Origin: Neurospora tetrasperma FGSC 2508
Taxonomy: Eukaryota; Ascomycota; Sordariomycetes; Sordariales; Sordariaceae
Reading direction: 5' to 3'
NCBI RefSeq assembly: GCF_000213175.1
Contig: NW_009799179.1
Location: 3,701,551 to 3,765,550 of the forward strand
DNA length: 64,000 nucleotides
A program made the position numbers and the translations under genes. The notes beneath the pieces were generated by a model, which was given only the letters and a program-made list of their open reading frames with translations, searched no databases and had not been told where the DNA came from. Positions 35,551 to 47,600 of the stretch are shown one piece after another (the first letter of the stretch is position 1; every line of letters begins with the position of its first letter).

Positions 35551-36272
35551 NNNNNNNNNNNNNNNNNNNNNNNNNNNNNNNNNNNNNNNNNNNNNNNNNN
35601 NNNNNNNNNNNNNNNNNNNNNNNNNNNNNNNNNNNNNNNNNNNNNNNNNNNNNNNNNNNNNNNNNNNNNNNNNNNNNNNNNNNNNNNNNNNNNNNNNNNN
35701 NNNNNNNNNNNNNNNNNNNNNNNNNNNNNNNNNNNNNNNNNNNNNNNNNNNNNNNNNNNNNNNNNNNNNNNNNNNNNNNNNNNNNNNNNNNNNNNNNNNN
35801 NNNNNNNNNNNNNNNNNNNNNNNNNNNNNNNNNNNNNNNNNNNNNNNNNNNNNNNNNNNNNNNNNNNNNNNNNNNNNNNNNNNNNNNNNNNNNNNNNNNN
35901 NNNNNNNNNNNNNNNNNNNNNNNNNNNNNNNNNNNNNNNNNNNNNNNNNNNNNNNNNNNNNNNNNNNNNNNNNNNNNNNNNNNNNNNNNNNNNNNNNNNN
36001 NNNNNNNNNNNNNNNNNNNNNNNNNNNNNNNNNNNNNNNNNNNNNNNNNNNNNNNNNNNNNNNNNNNNNNNNNNNNNNNNNNNNNNNNNNNNNNNNNNNN
36101 NNNNNNNNNNNNNNNNNNNNNNNNNNNNNNNNNNNNNNNNNNNNNNNNNNNNNNNNNNNNNNNNNNNNNNNNNNNNNNNNNNNNNNNNNNNNNNNNNNNN
36201 NNNNNNNNNNNNNNNNNNNNNNNNNNNNNNNNNNNNNNNNNNNNNNNNNNNNNNNNNNNNNNNNNNNNNNNN
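35551..36272. other. Assembly gap (722 N)
   Basis: Undetermined bases. Length may be an estimate. Any coding frames through it are meaningless. Confidence 0.99.
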
Positions 36273-39200
36273 GGGGGTGGATCGTTAGAGCCGTCATGTT
36301 ACTAGGTAACCGACTTAATCTCCGTCCTTGTTTTAATCTTGAATCAGTATTGACATACCTTGATCTCTAAATATTCGAAGCCATTGAGGAACCCTCGACG
36401 ATTTTGCTTGATCAGCCAACCAGAACCAATTAATGACCGAAGCATGTCACGATGTCTTCGGATGCAAGAAAACAGAGACTGCAAAGACACTTTTCTGCCT
36501 CCGGACAGGATTACTTGATCCACAAAAACAGGAAGTAAATGGTCGTGCACGAACTCGAATCAAGACCCACGTTGGTGGCAGATCGACCCAATGCGATCTA
36601 CCCTCCACGCATTAGTAGACGGGTTTCATATTGACAGTCTCTCTACTCCCCCGCATTCATGGATGAAGCCCTTCCCGAAGAAGAGTTTTGATGGGCTTGA
36701 TGGGGAAGTCACTGACATACATGAGTGGGCACTTGATGATCATGACCAAGAATGAACACAGTCCTCGTTTGTTTGTCTAGTGTACTTGCCATCGATCTGG
36801 CCAAACAATCTGCTAGAGGGGCTAGTGGACTGTGATAGGAAGAGAAACCCAGGTTAAGAAATGGTTGTCATAAACATGTTGGTGCCATACACATCCCGGC
36901 AAGACATCCGGCAGACACTCATCGGGTGTAGTGTAGTCCTGACAGGTAGAACCCAGGAGTTGCTTCCGGTAATACCAGCTTACACGACATCAATAATGTT
37001 TTGTGAAATCTGATCCCTTCTCGACTGCGAATGTTGAAAAGGTGTTGACAAATGAGGGCACTTGACCAAGACTATGACAACGTGACAGTCTGTCGCAGCT
37101 TCAAACACGTTTCAGCTGATCGAGAGGAAGACTGACATAGTATCGCCCTGTTTGACAACACTTGACACCTAGCATTCTTATGTGACTAAATGGCACGTAT
37201 ATGCCTTCAAACTGGATGAAGTTTGTAGTCCAATCTGGTTTGACGTGATCAGAAAGAGGCTGCTTCAGCAACGCGCGAGCCGGTGATAAGAACTCAACAT
37301 TTCAGGAAACTTGACCAGAGGTACTGTTGAGATCCGTATCCAGTTGTGTGAGATCAGAAAGGATGAGTCTCCAATATCGGTCATGCTCTCCTCGAGCTAC
37401 AACGAAAGTGACTCGGTTGACTCGTCCAGGGAAATACTCTGGTGAGACAGCCTCAAAGCGTTGGGCATGAGGTTGAAAACCGAAACTGGTTGAAGTAGAT
37501 CAAGGAAGATGCGATGAACTTGAAGTTGTGCCTTTCGAGGAAAGAAGCTGAGATACGTCGCAACTTCGCAAACGGAATTACAAGCGCAGTGCCGCAATTC
37601 TACTGTGTCCAAGAAGACACAGATGGCAGTCGCTAACCAGCCACCAACATAACTGAAGTCCGAACTTCTCCTCGAACCTGGCGTTCCAGTCACACTCCAT
37701 CCATCTCTTCAGTGATTTCTTCTCTGCATGCTGCGTATTCCACTGGTCACTAGTCACTACTAAGCAACTACCCCAACCAATCCAGAACTTTGATCGACTG
37801 GGTGCCCAAGAAGACACGAAGGTAGGAGCTGAGCCACACTGCTTTTCGACATATGACTGACATTCCAATATGAATACGCACAGAACGAGGCATATAGCTC
37901 CAAATCGAAATCGATTAGAGGTCTCCCGACGTCCACTTGAGATGTCTCGAACGTGCTGTGGTTCGTCCCGTCCCGTCATTGCACTTGCGCCGGTCCCAGC
38001 CAGCTTTGCTGCTCGCCTCACTTCACGTCGCCCCAAAGTCGCGAATACCACTTGGAAGTCGGCATTTTCGCCTTGGAAACTCGTACATTGCGCTCGTTCC
38101 CCATGGCAGTGTTGAAAATGAGAACAGGCCCGGCCCATCCCGGAGGTGATTGCCAGAGTCAAGCAGACTTGTCAAAAGTAGGAAAAGCATAACCCAAGCT
38201 GGCTTGTCAAGTGGAATCTTTTTTTAAAGAGTCCGGGGGCACAGGGGCAGGGGTTCTGTCCACAGCTACCAATGCCAACGTTCTAGGCCACCTAGCCAGT
38301 GTTAGTTGGTGCTGATGGGCGGCCATTCAGGGGCATCGACACAGTGGGGGCTCGCCAAGCACGCCATGTCACCTCGACATGATTGACGATCAGGGCAAAC
38401 CGGGGAAGTTAGCCGGTAGCGTTCATAGGTAGGGTAATCACTGCACAACTTCACGTTACCACAGAACGACCCAGGTGGGCTGAAGCCTCAGCTACAGTGG
38501 GCAACTGGCTGTCGTGTAAAAACATACAGCTTCAGCGACTATGGCCAAGCAAAAGCTTCATGTTTGCAGTCACTTGCCGGCCCAAATGGTTCAGACATTT
38601 CAAAGGGTTCGTCGGCCAATCCGGAGTGTTGGCAAGATCTACACACGTCCTATCCACCATAACAGATTACACACTGTTGACCTGCGTCTCGGCTCACTAT
38701 CATCTCTTCTAATCTCATTATCGCTATCGGGAAACCCCGTTGCTTAGTGCTTGGTTACTTTTCGGTTGCTCGGAACCCCGAATGCGGAATAGTGTCGTGG
38801 CGTAGGCTGTCAGTCTTACGCGCTTGCTGATATGTGTGACGCCGCAGCCTAACTCGAAATGTCAAGTTAATATTGGTGAGATACTCGGCCCCCCATGTTT
38901 CCATTTTCGAAAGCGTAAACGGCGACAATGGAACTTTCCTCACCTGAACTCACTGCAGAGAACTTCTTCCTCCTCATCTTCTCTCGTCTGTGGGAATCGG
39001 ATCTTTCTTCGCTCAACGACCACCAAAGAAGCGTCACCGGGAAGCCGCTTTGACCCTTGCCCACGTTACGTTACCCGCCCTCAATTCTGGGACCACTTAC
39101 ATCCTCAACCTCTTCAACGAAACTGCGATTCAAGCCACGAAGCCTCGAACAGAGACCCTTTTTTTGGCACCTTGGAGACAACTTGCTCTCCGTAATTCCA

Positions 39201-39679
39201 AATCCACACCGATAACAAGGTAGCCATACAAAGGGAGATCTGCAACTTTATTGTCTCCCTCGAGTCCCGATTCCCTGGAGTTATCCACCTCGCGCGTATT
39301 CGAGGTCCGTCAAGGAGAGCTGCTTTCCAGGTGAGATGATTCGTATCATTCCTTAAGATATCATGCGTTATACAAACACCTCCGGGCCGCCTTCGCCGCC
39401 TAGCGCTTCGAGCTTCAGGATTGCGTACACACCTATGATCCGCTTTCCCCACGCTTAGATGATTGTCTCGCACAATGCAAGGGCTGTCGTTATCCTGAGC
39501 GACCCAATCTTATCTCCCAGAAAGCAACCGCTCGGTTCTGCATGGAAATCCGAAGGGTTTGTCAAGAATTATTTGCTGATTTTGGTTTGACGAAAGCCGC
39601 GTTCCCGCCAATTGCAATCATCCAGGCACATTGAACATTATCTCGTTCGGACTTGTCGCCATATCTCCACCCTGCCACC

Positions 39680-41271
39680 ATGACTTCTTCATTGCCTCTC
39701 CAACCACTCGCAACTTATGCTGAGGATCCCCACTCTGGTCCGGACAGCAACCCGTTATCCACTCTGAATCTCACAATTCTCAAGAGTCTCTCAGACAAGA
39801 AAACGAGAGGTGGGTAGCAGTGATCAATATGGTCGCTGTTGGTGGATACAGACCAGGCTGATTGTTTTGGGTATATAGATGGTCAACCACCTAAACGGCG
39901 TGGCCCCAAGCCGGACAGCAAGCCAGCACTCACACGACGCCAAGAGCTGAACAGGCAGGCACAACGGTATGCTTCTCCAAATGTTCATCAACGCCTCGAT
40001 GCCTGCTGACCACCTATGAAGAACACACCGCGAACGAAAAGAGCTATACATTAAAGCCCTTGAAGATGAAGTTCTGCGTCTCAAGGAGATCTTCGGGACC
40101 ATCTCACAAGACAAGGAGCGTCTCGCCGAAGAGAACCGGCGGCTGAAAGCTAAGCTAGCCCAGAACGACGCGGCCGGCGATCCAATTGCTGCCGACACAA
40201 ACTTCTTTGACCAAATGGTTAGCAGTCCAAGCGGGCCGAGCCCTGGATACACTTCCAGCTCCAGCATGTTGGGAAGCGAAAGCTACCTACCGGGGGGACC
40301 GTCCAGCCAAACCACCTTCCCATCACCACCTTCATCTACGACGACGACCTCGCCGGTTTACCGTCCATCCCTCGGGGGACCGAGAGATTTCAACACCGTT
40401 TTGGGAGATGGCGCAGGTGGTCTGGTATCAAAGAGGGATCCAGATTTGGATTATGATCAAGCCGGTATTGATTTTGTGTTAACGTACGAGTTCCCACCTC
40501 CTTCGAACCCCAGTCGGTAAAAACAAAGGAGAAACGGAGATCCATGTTGCTCGTCTTCAATGCTGGAGGGTTCGACAACTTTCTGATACACGAGAGAAAA
40601 AGGGAAGGGAACAGAAGCAACTAACAAGTGCCCCTTGGTTCTACCTTTTTTTAGACTCGAGCGCCCGTGCATGGAACACATGACATGGCTACTAGAACGA
40701 GGAACCGGCACCGAAGATAGAGCGCAACGAGAGCCCTGCGGCCACGCGCTCATGGCTTCCTGTCCTCCCGAGCCCTTCTCCGAGCTATCGCCAGAGAGCC
40801 CTTTCGGGCACACCAACACCATTCACGCTCACGGTCACGGTCACCCCCCGATGCCTACTAGCATTAGCGGTGGTGGTCAGCGCACATGGGAACTCAGCAA
40901 AGCCGACCTGGCTACGCTGCTCGACCTAAGCAAGCGGCTAGATCTTGACGGGGAGATCACTCCTGTCATGGCTTGGGGGATGGTCCTCGCTCATCCGCGG
41001 CTTGCCGAGTTGCAGCTGGAGGACTTTGCGCGGTTGACGGAGGAGTTGGGGAGCAAGGTTCGGTGTTACGGGTAGGTTTTTGCCTTTACCTCTCCCTCAG
41101 TTGCCGAAAATGCTTTCCTTTGCCTGTGTCAAAGTGAAGTAATGGATTGCTAATTTCTTTCTTTGGTGTGGTTATAGGTTTGGCGCTGTGATGGAAGAGT
41201 TTGAGGTTAGGGATGCGTTGGAAAATCTGTTTTCGACAAAGCCGGATGGAAGAGTGTTTGAGGATTTTTGA
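39680..41271 (+). CDS. bZIP transcription factor (YAP-like), 396 aa
   Basis: Five exons: 39680-39809, 39879-39966, 40022-40483, 40655-41071 and 41178-41271; 1191 nt, frames consistent. The ATG is in a good context (GCCACCATGA). A nuclear DNA-binding regulator. The basic region at residues 49-80 includes RRGPKPDSKPALTRRQELNR and QAQRTHRERKE. Leucine zipper heptads are L86, L93, I100, L107 and L114. The basic region resembles the fungal YAP/PAP1 class (N-x-x-A-Q-x-x-F-R), but the phenylalanine is replaced by histidine (H75), and intron 2 falls inside the codon of R73. A serine/proline-rich linker follows, then a conserved-looking C-terminal part (LERPCMEHMTWLLERG and a helical end, LAELQLEDFARLTEELG) without the cysteine-rich redox domains of YAP1. 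The 171-nt intron 3 is the least certain; translation could run 11 codons into it before a stop. Targets are unknown. Confidence 0.87.
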
Positions 41272-41897
41272 GAGGACGGTGCTGGTCCGGTCGCCTATAA
41301 TAGCTGGCTGAACAACTGATGAGAGAGGCCTTGGCAGGTATCTTTTTGTAGACATTCAAGTTACCCTTGTTTAGACAAGCTGCAGTGGAAAATCAATTAT
41401 CACTGAACGGGCCCCAAACTGCCATTCGGGGCATGATGAAATCCAAGCTATCTCAAAAGAGAAATGTCAGAATAATACTAGCAACACCGAGCAAAGGTCG
41501 ACAAAAGATGTCAAAGAAAGGTGTACCGGAAATGGTGACAACAAGAGCATTGGGCTTGCTAGGGTGAAGACGGTGAACCTACTCACCTGAAATCCAAGAT
41601 ACTGATTGGTCAGTTGCTCGTCGGTGAACCCCCATGCCCGCCACGGTGTAGAGGTAAGGAGCTACGGAGAGCCCCACACCTCACAATTACCCCACCCTGC
41701 GAATTTCTGAGTTTTGGGGCAATTTGCTGCACGGCCCGGACAGCAGAATCCCACAGCGACACAGCCCCGGCGAATTCGAAGCAACCCCTCCGAGTCCTGG
41801 GTCCTCTTTTTATTTTTGTCTTTGCCAACTTGCGCCAGGTCCCGACTATCGATATTATTCCGATATCGTTTCGTCGCCCACATACGACATCCAAATC
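41272..41897. other. Intergenic bZIP to eIF3d
   Basis: 3' flank of the bZIP gene and promoter/leader of eIF3d. No gene seen. Confidence 0.6.
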
Positions 41898-43825
41898 ATG
41901 ACGAACCCTACTCCTGGCCTTTCGGGCCTCGTCGACCTCATCGACTCCCTCCCCGACCTGGGTGCCACTTGGGGCCCCGCCATCACCACCGAGACCACTC
42001 TCAATGGCGTCCCCTACGCCCCCTACTCCAAGGGCGACAAGCTCGGCCGCATGGCCGACTGGACTGCCGATTCCAAGGATGGCCGCGACGGCCGTGGCGG
42101 TCGCCAGCAGTACAACAGGAACTTCCGTGGTGCGTTATCCTACCCGGCCTCTGTCCTCTTCATGACCCTTTTGAGGTCTGGATGAGAGTGATGATGTTTA
42201 CTAACTTCCCACTCCAGACCAGCAGATCTACGGTGCCGGTTCCACCTCCATCTTTGCGCCCCCCGTCGCCGAGGACGAGTCTTCCTTCTCCGTTGTCTCC
42301 AACGTCAAGGACACTGGCAAGACCCGCTTCGGTCGTGGTGCTGTCTTTACTAGAGGCCGTGGCCAACGCGGCGGTGCTGGCGCCCAGGCTGGCAGGGGTG
42401 GTGGCCGTCAGACCTTCCAGAGGACAGGTCGCGGTGGTCAGCAGTACGGTGGTGGCTACGACGGTGGCCGCGGTGGCCGCCAGAACACTGGCGCTCGCGG
42501 TCGCCGCTTCGGCTGGAAGGATTATGACAAGCCCCAGCGCAACCGTGATGCTTCGATCAACATCAAGGGTGACTGGAAGTTGATTGAAGAGATTGACTAC
42601 AACCGTCTCAGCAAGCTCAACCTCGAGACCGACGAGGGTGAGGATGTCGATGACTACGGTTTCCTCTACGCCTACGACCGCTCCTACGACAAGCCCGTGG
42701 TCAAGAACGCCGAGCGCAGGCTCGCTGCCATCGACCGTGCTGCCTACAACGTCACCACCTCTTCCGACCCCGTCATTCAGGAGCTTGCCGAGAAGGACGA
42801 AGCCACCATCTTCGCCACCGACAACATCCTCTCCATGCTTATGTGCGCTCCCCGCTCCGTCGCTCCTTGGGATATCGTCATTTCCCGCCAGGGCAACAAG
42901 ATCTTCTTCGACAAGCGCGACAACGCCGCTCTCGACCTTGTCACCGTCAACGAGAACGCCGCCGACGCTCCGCTCGACGCTTCCGAGGGTTCCAAGGATG
43001 GCATCAACCAGCCCCACGCCCTTGCCGAGGAGGCCACCTTCATCAACCACAACTTCGCCAACCAGGTTGTCGTCGAGAACGAGTCCGAGAAGGTCAACAT
43101 GGCCCACGAGAACCCCTTCTACAACGCCTCCGAGGAGAACGTCCCCCCTGCCTCCAAGGCTTACAAGTACCGCCGCTTTGACCTCTCCACCAGCGAGGAG
43201 GAGTCCACCTTCTTGGTTGTTCGTACTGAGATCGACGCTGTTCAGAAGAATGCCACCGACGGCAAGAACCAGCTCGTTACCGTGCACGCCCTTAACGAGT
43301 GGGACAGCAAGGCCCAGGGCGCGGGCGGTGCCCTCGACTGGAGGACCAAGCTCGCTTCCCAGCGTGGTGCCGTTGTCGCTACTGAGATGAAGAACAACAG
43401 CTGCAAGCTCGCCAGGTGGACTGTCCAGTCCATTCTCGCCAAGGCCGACGTCATGAAGCTTGGGTAAGTTTTGCGCCCTATGTTGATCAATACTAAATAC
43501 TAACCACTTTTTCTTTTTCCCCGATAGTTTCGTCTCCCGCGTCAACCCCAAGGTCAACGACAAGCACGTTATTCTCGGCGTCGTTGGCTGGAAGCCCAAG
43601 GACTTCGCCAATCAGATGAACCTCCAGCTCTCCAACGGCTGGGGTATTGTCCGCACCATTGCCGATATGTGCCTCAAGTCCGAGTCTGAGGACGCCAAGT
43701 TCGTCCTCGTCAAGGATCCCAACAAGAACATTCTTCGTCTGTACGAGGTCCCCGCCGGCAGCCTCGACGAGGAGGCTGAGGAGTTGGACCAGGTCGAGGA
43801 GGATGGTGAGGAGGCCGAGGAATAA
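41898..43825 (+). CDS. eif3d: Eukaryotic translation initiation factor 3 subunit D, 591 aa
   Basis: Three exons: 41898-42129, 42218-43463 and 43528-43825; 1776 nt. A cytoplasmic subunit of eIF3, which binds the 40S subunit and, in this family, can contact the mRNA cap. The N-terminal motif WGP-A[25 protein letters not shown] is typical of eIF3d, as are [14 protein letters not shown], the long central fold ([46 protein letters not shown]) and the C-terminal [14 protein letters not shown] and [12 protein letters not shown]. Length suits the family (about 550-590 aa). An arginine/glycine-rich region at about 105-165 precedes WKDYDK, as in other fungal copies, and the C-terminus is acidic. Codon choice is strongly biased to C-ending codons, which fits high expression and explains the long open frame on the opposite strand. 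Confidence 0.97.
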
Positions 43826-44682
43826 AATACCTTTGGACGTGTAGAGTGGGACATTGTAATAGGAGGCATTTGCTGAAGAGGAATAGAAAGCCTCTATGAT
43901 GCAAAATGTGTGAGAGGGTTATGAGGATTTGGGGATCTGAGCAAGTGCGATATGCTCTCCCCTGGACCGATGGGAAGCGGAGAATAAAAGCAGTTTCATT
44001 ATTCAGTTCAAGAGCGTTTTTTGCCACTTGTGTTTCGAGATTATGGTTGGTTTCTTTCGAAGGCGTTCATGAACCGAGAATGTCACTCATGGCAGGACTT
44101 TCATATGCCGTCTCGAGAAACAAAAAGGTGGTCTGCGTTGACAAGACTGAATGGAGACATGGGCGTGGCTCGTGTAGCGTACATGGTTCAGATACTATGC
44201 AGCGGCTTATGATGGCGGGGGGATATCCATAGACAAAAAACTCCGAAGTCAACAGAGTTTGAAAGGATAGTTGATCGCTCGCGCGTCAAACCAATTGTCT
44301 TGATTCTGGCGATTCTTTGTTGAAGGGCCACTCTAGTCTCACGTGACTTCGCGACGCATTTTGGCGTTTGTTGCTTACCTACCAACGCAGATTTGCCCCT
44401 CGCGTTCTTTACCGGACCCGTTTGCTACCCGTTTGTTGCCCGCTTGCAGATCCATCATGCATGTCTTCGCCACTGCGACTGAATACTAACCCACAACTCC
44501 GGCGCTGTCAACCTGTCCCATCTCCTCATTCCATCACCGGCATCATCTCCAGCATCGATCTCAATCATTAATATCCCCTTTCGATTCAGTTATAGCAACG
44601 GCGCGCAATTTCCAATCATCTCACCACCAAATCAATATAACAAAAAGCGCGGCATCAATTTCTACACTAGGAAGCTGGAATC
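43826..44682. other. Intergenic eIF3d to PSO2
   Basis: 3' flank of eIF3d and promoter of the nuclease gene. No gene seen. Confidence 0.6.
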
Positions 44683-47600
44683 ATGCCACCAAAATTATCA
44701 TCGTCATCCTCCGCCGCCGGGAAACTGACCAGCTCTTCCTCCAAAACTCCCGTCAAGTCTGCCCGAAATAAAGGGTATATCACCAAGACGCCCATCTCTT
44801 CGAAGGCGAAACCGAAGCCGAATGCGAGTATCCTAAATTACTTCAAGAAGGCGGCCGATGAGACCCTTTTCATTGGTGAGGGTGGGGTGACGGCTGAGGA
44901 TTTGGAAGGGGTTGATGGGGTTGGGGTTGAAGGCGAGGGTGAGAGTGAGGGTGGATGTGAGGTTGAAGTTGAAGGTGGCGGTGTTGATTTGAAGGATGCA
45001 GAAGAGGATGAGAAGCAGTCCAATGACATTGGGGGGCTGACTAAGAAGAGAAGTCTCACTTCTGATGGTTCGGAGGAGGAGACGAAGGGAAAGAGGGTGA
45101 AGGCGGATGCAGTTGAAGTGAAGAAGGAGACGGAGCAAGAGGAGGTAAAACTGCAGAGTGAAGAAATGATAAAAGAAATGCTGGCGGTACCGCATAGTAG
45201 CGGCGCGCAAAGCGCAAAGTCGGTTAGGAATCCGAGGAGAGGTCCATTCTTGGACGATTCAGACGAGGAGGATGGGGGTGAGGCGGAGGCGGTGGAGGGG
45301 AGCGCCGCTCCTGTCAAGTCCGCGGGTTTATCAGACTACGAGGGAAGGGAGAAAAGGGATGAGTCGACCGACAAGACGGAAGTCGAGACCTTGGAAAACG
45401 TTACGAAGAAGTCTAGAGTTCCTCTTTTACGACAAGAGACATCCGGTGCTAGAGCGGACACCCAAACCAACCAGGAAGACGAACCAGCAAAAGACGGTGC
45501 AGATCAAATCGACAAGGACCCACAAGAAGACAAGGAAAACCACTACAACGACCTTCAAGGCGAGGAACTGAGAGAGAAGCGGTACGTGCAGGAGCAAGCC
45601 AGGCTTGAAGCAGAAGAGCGACGAGGTTTTATTGGAGAGGATGATGATTATGGCGAACTGATGTTGGACGATGCCGGATTTATCGATGAGATTGAGGACG
45701 ATGATGATCTAACATTTCCCCCGGCGAACCCGGATGCCATTACAGAAAGCTGTCCCATATGCAACGCAAGTCTCACCGGCGTAACAAGCGACCAGGCCAC
45801 CGCGCACGTCAACGCTTGTCTTGATGGGAACCCCTCGCCATTTCCTCCTCCAAATCAAACAGCCGCAGAGCAACGAGTACCCAATGTCAAGGAGGAATTT
45901 CAGGAGAGCGCAAACTTAGTGAATGATACAATGGCGGGTCTCACAGAAGGTAGCAAACGCTTCGCTTCTCGCGCCGCCGTTGCCCGCCCAGGACAAGCAA
46001 ACCCCTTTACGCTCCCTGGCGACAACGACGATCATAACCCTGGCCCCGATGTGAAACTTAAAGGAACTGGCAGCTCAGCCTTCAGCAAACTAATGTCCTC
46101 CCACGCCGAATCAGCCGCCTGGGCCACTGCCGCTGCCGCCGAGTCTGCCTCTCGGGGAATGCCCGCTTACAAACGAACCTGCCCTTTCTACAAAATTATG
46201 CCCAACTTCTCAATATGTGTTGACGCTTTCCGTTACGGCGCCGTCCAAGGCTGCAAGGCCTACTTCCTTAGCCACTTCCACAGCGACCACTACATGGGCC
46301 TCTCAGCCAGCTGGGTACATGGACCTATCTACTGCAGCAAAGTGACCGGGTCGCTGGTAAAGACGCAATTGCGGACAGCGGCCAAGTACGTCGTCGAGCT
46401 GGAGTTTGGGGAGACCGTGCCGGTGCCCGAGACGGGCGGTGCTGTGATGGTTACCATGATTGAAGCAAATCATTGTCCGGGGAGTTCGCTGTTTTTGTTC
46501 GAGAAGAAAGTTGGCAAGGAGGGAAGGACACAGAGGATTTTGCACTGTGGCGATTTCAGGGCGTGTCCAGCGCATGTGGAACATCCGTTATTGAAGCCGG
46601 AGACGCTCGATAAGGTGACGGGGAAGATAAAACAGCAGAAGATTGACGTTTGTTACCTTGACACGACGTATCTAAATCCGCGGTATTCGTTCCCACCCCA
46701 GGAGGATGTGATTCAGGCGTGTGCCGAGGTGTGCGCAAAACTTGATAGGGGGTTGAAGGAGGGGAATGAAGCCGAATGGGAGCGGCTATTGAGGATGAGA
46801 GAAAGTGGCGGTAACGCAAAGGAGGGGCAAGATGTCACTCAGTTCTTTGGCTACAACAGTAAGAGGAAGGGGGATGGCGGCATCACATCAAACCCAACAC
46901 CGCCCGAGGAGGAACAACAAGCAGAAACCAAACCCCCTCCCAACGCCTTCACCGCTCTCACCTCTTCTTCTACTATCCGCAAAAACCGCCTCCTTGTAGT
47001 CTGCGGCACCTACTCCATCGGTAAAGAGCGCATCTGCGTCGCCATCGCGCAAGCCCTCGGCTCCAAAATCTTCGCTTCCCCTTCCAAGATCCGCATCACC
47101 AAACAGCTCGACGACCCCGAGCTCTCCAGCCTGATGACCGCGGACCCCCGCGAAGCCCAAGTGCACATGCAAGCCCTCGGCGAGATCCGCGCCGACACGC
47201 TGGCTGAGTACCTCGAGCTGCACCGGTCCAACGGGTTCAGTCGCATTGTCGGGTTTCGTCCCTCGGGGTGGAGTTACCGGCCCGGTTCCGGGTCCAATAA
47301 CAATAACAACAGCCACGAAATACAGTTACCGCCCGACATCGACACAGGGCCCCCCGCCTCCGTCCCCGTCACCGCTGCTCTCCCTCCCTCGTCGCTGCCA
47401 ACCACGCACCTCCTCCACGGTAACCGATTCCGCCCCCGCTTCTTTGCACAGAACGTGGTCCCCCAGCGCGGGAGCGGGAGGGAGGCCATGTGCTTTGGGG
47501 TTCCCTATAGCGAGCACAGCTCGTTCAGGGAGCTGGCGCTCTTTTTGATGGCGTTGAGGGTGGAGAAGGTGGTGCCGACGGTGAATGTGGGGAGCGAGGC

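Larger units (their letters stand above)
30611..39679. other. Gene-poor stretch with an assembly gap, 9 kb
   Basis: The first 1.5 kb is the leader and promoter of the kinase; it includes a five-codon uORF at 30656-30642 just after a possible acceptor (CGTGTCAG), so a leader intron is possible. The rest holds a CTTCCA tract (33701-33727), a poly-G run and the gap (35520-36272), and only unconvincing frames (for example 33922-34290 plus, 38162-37578 minus). The final 300 nt is the bZIP promoter. Confidence 0.45.

Noticed and set aside
35506-36305. Three open frames through the gap
   Set aside because: Composed almost entirely of undetermined bases and poly-G.
37578-38162. 194-aa minus-strand frame
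   Set aside because: Cysteine/tryptophan-rich random-looking sequence without a recognisable domain or supporting splice pattern.
42584-43390. Serine/threonine/proline-rich plus-strand frame of 268 aa
   Set aside because: Out-of-frame reading of eIF3d, which is firmly identified in another frame.
42160-43611. 483-aa open frame on the minus strand
   Set aside because: Antisense to eIF3d; explained by its C-ending codon bias.
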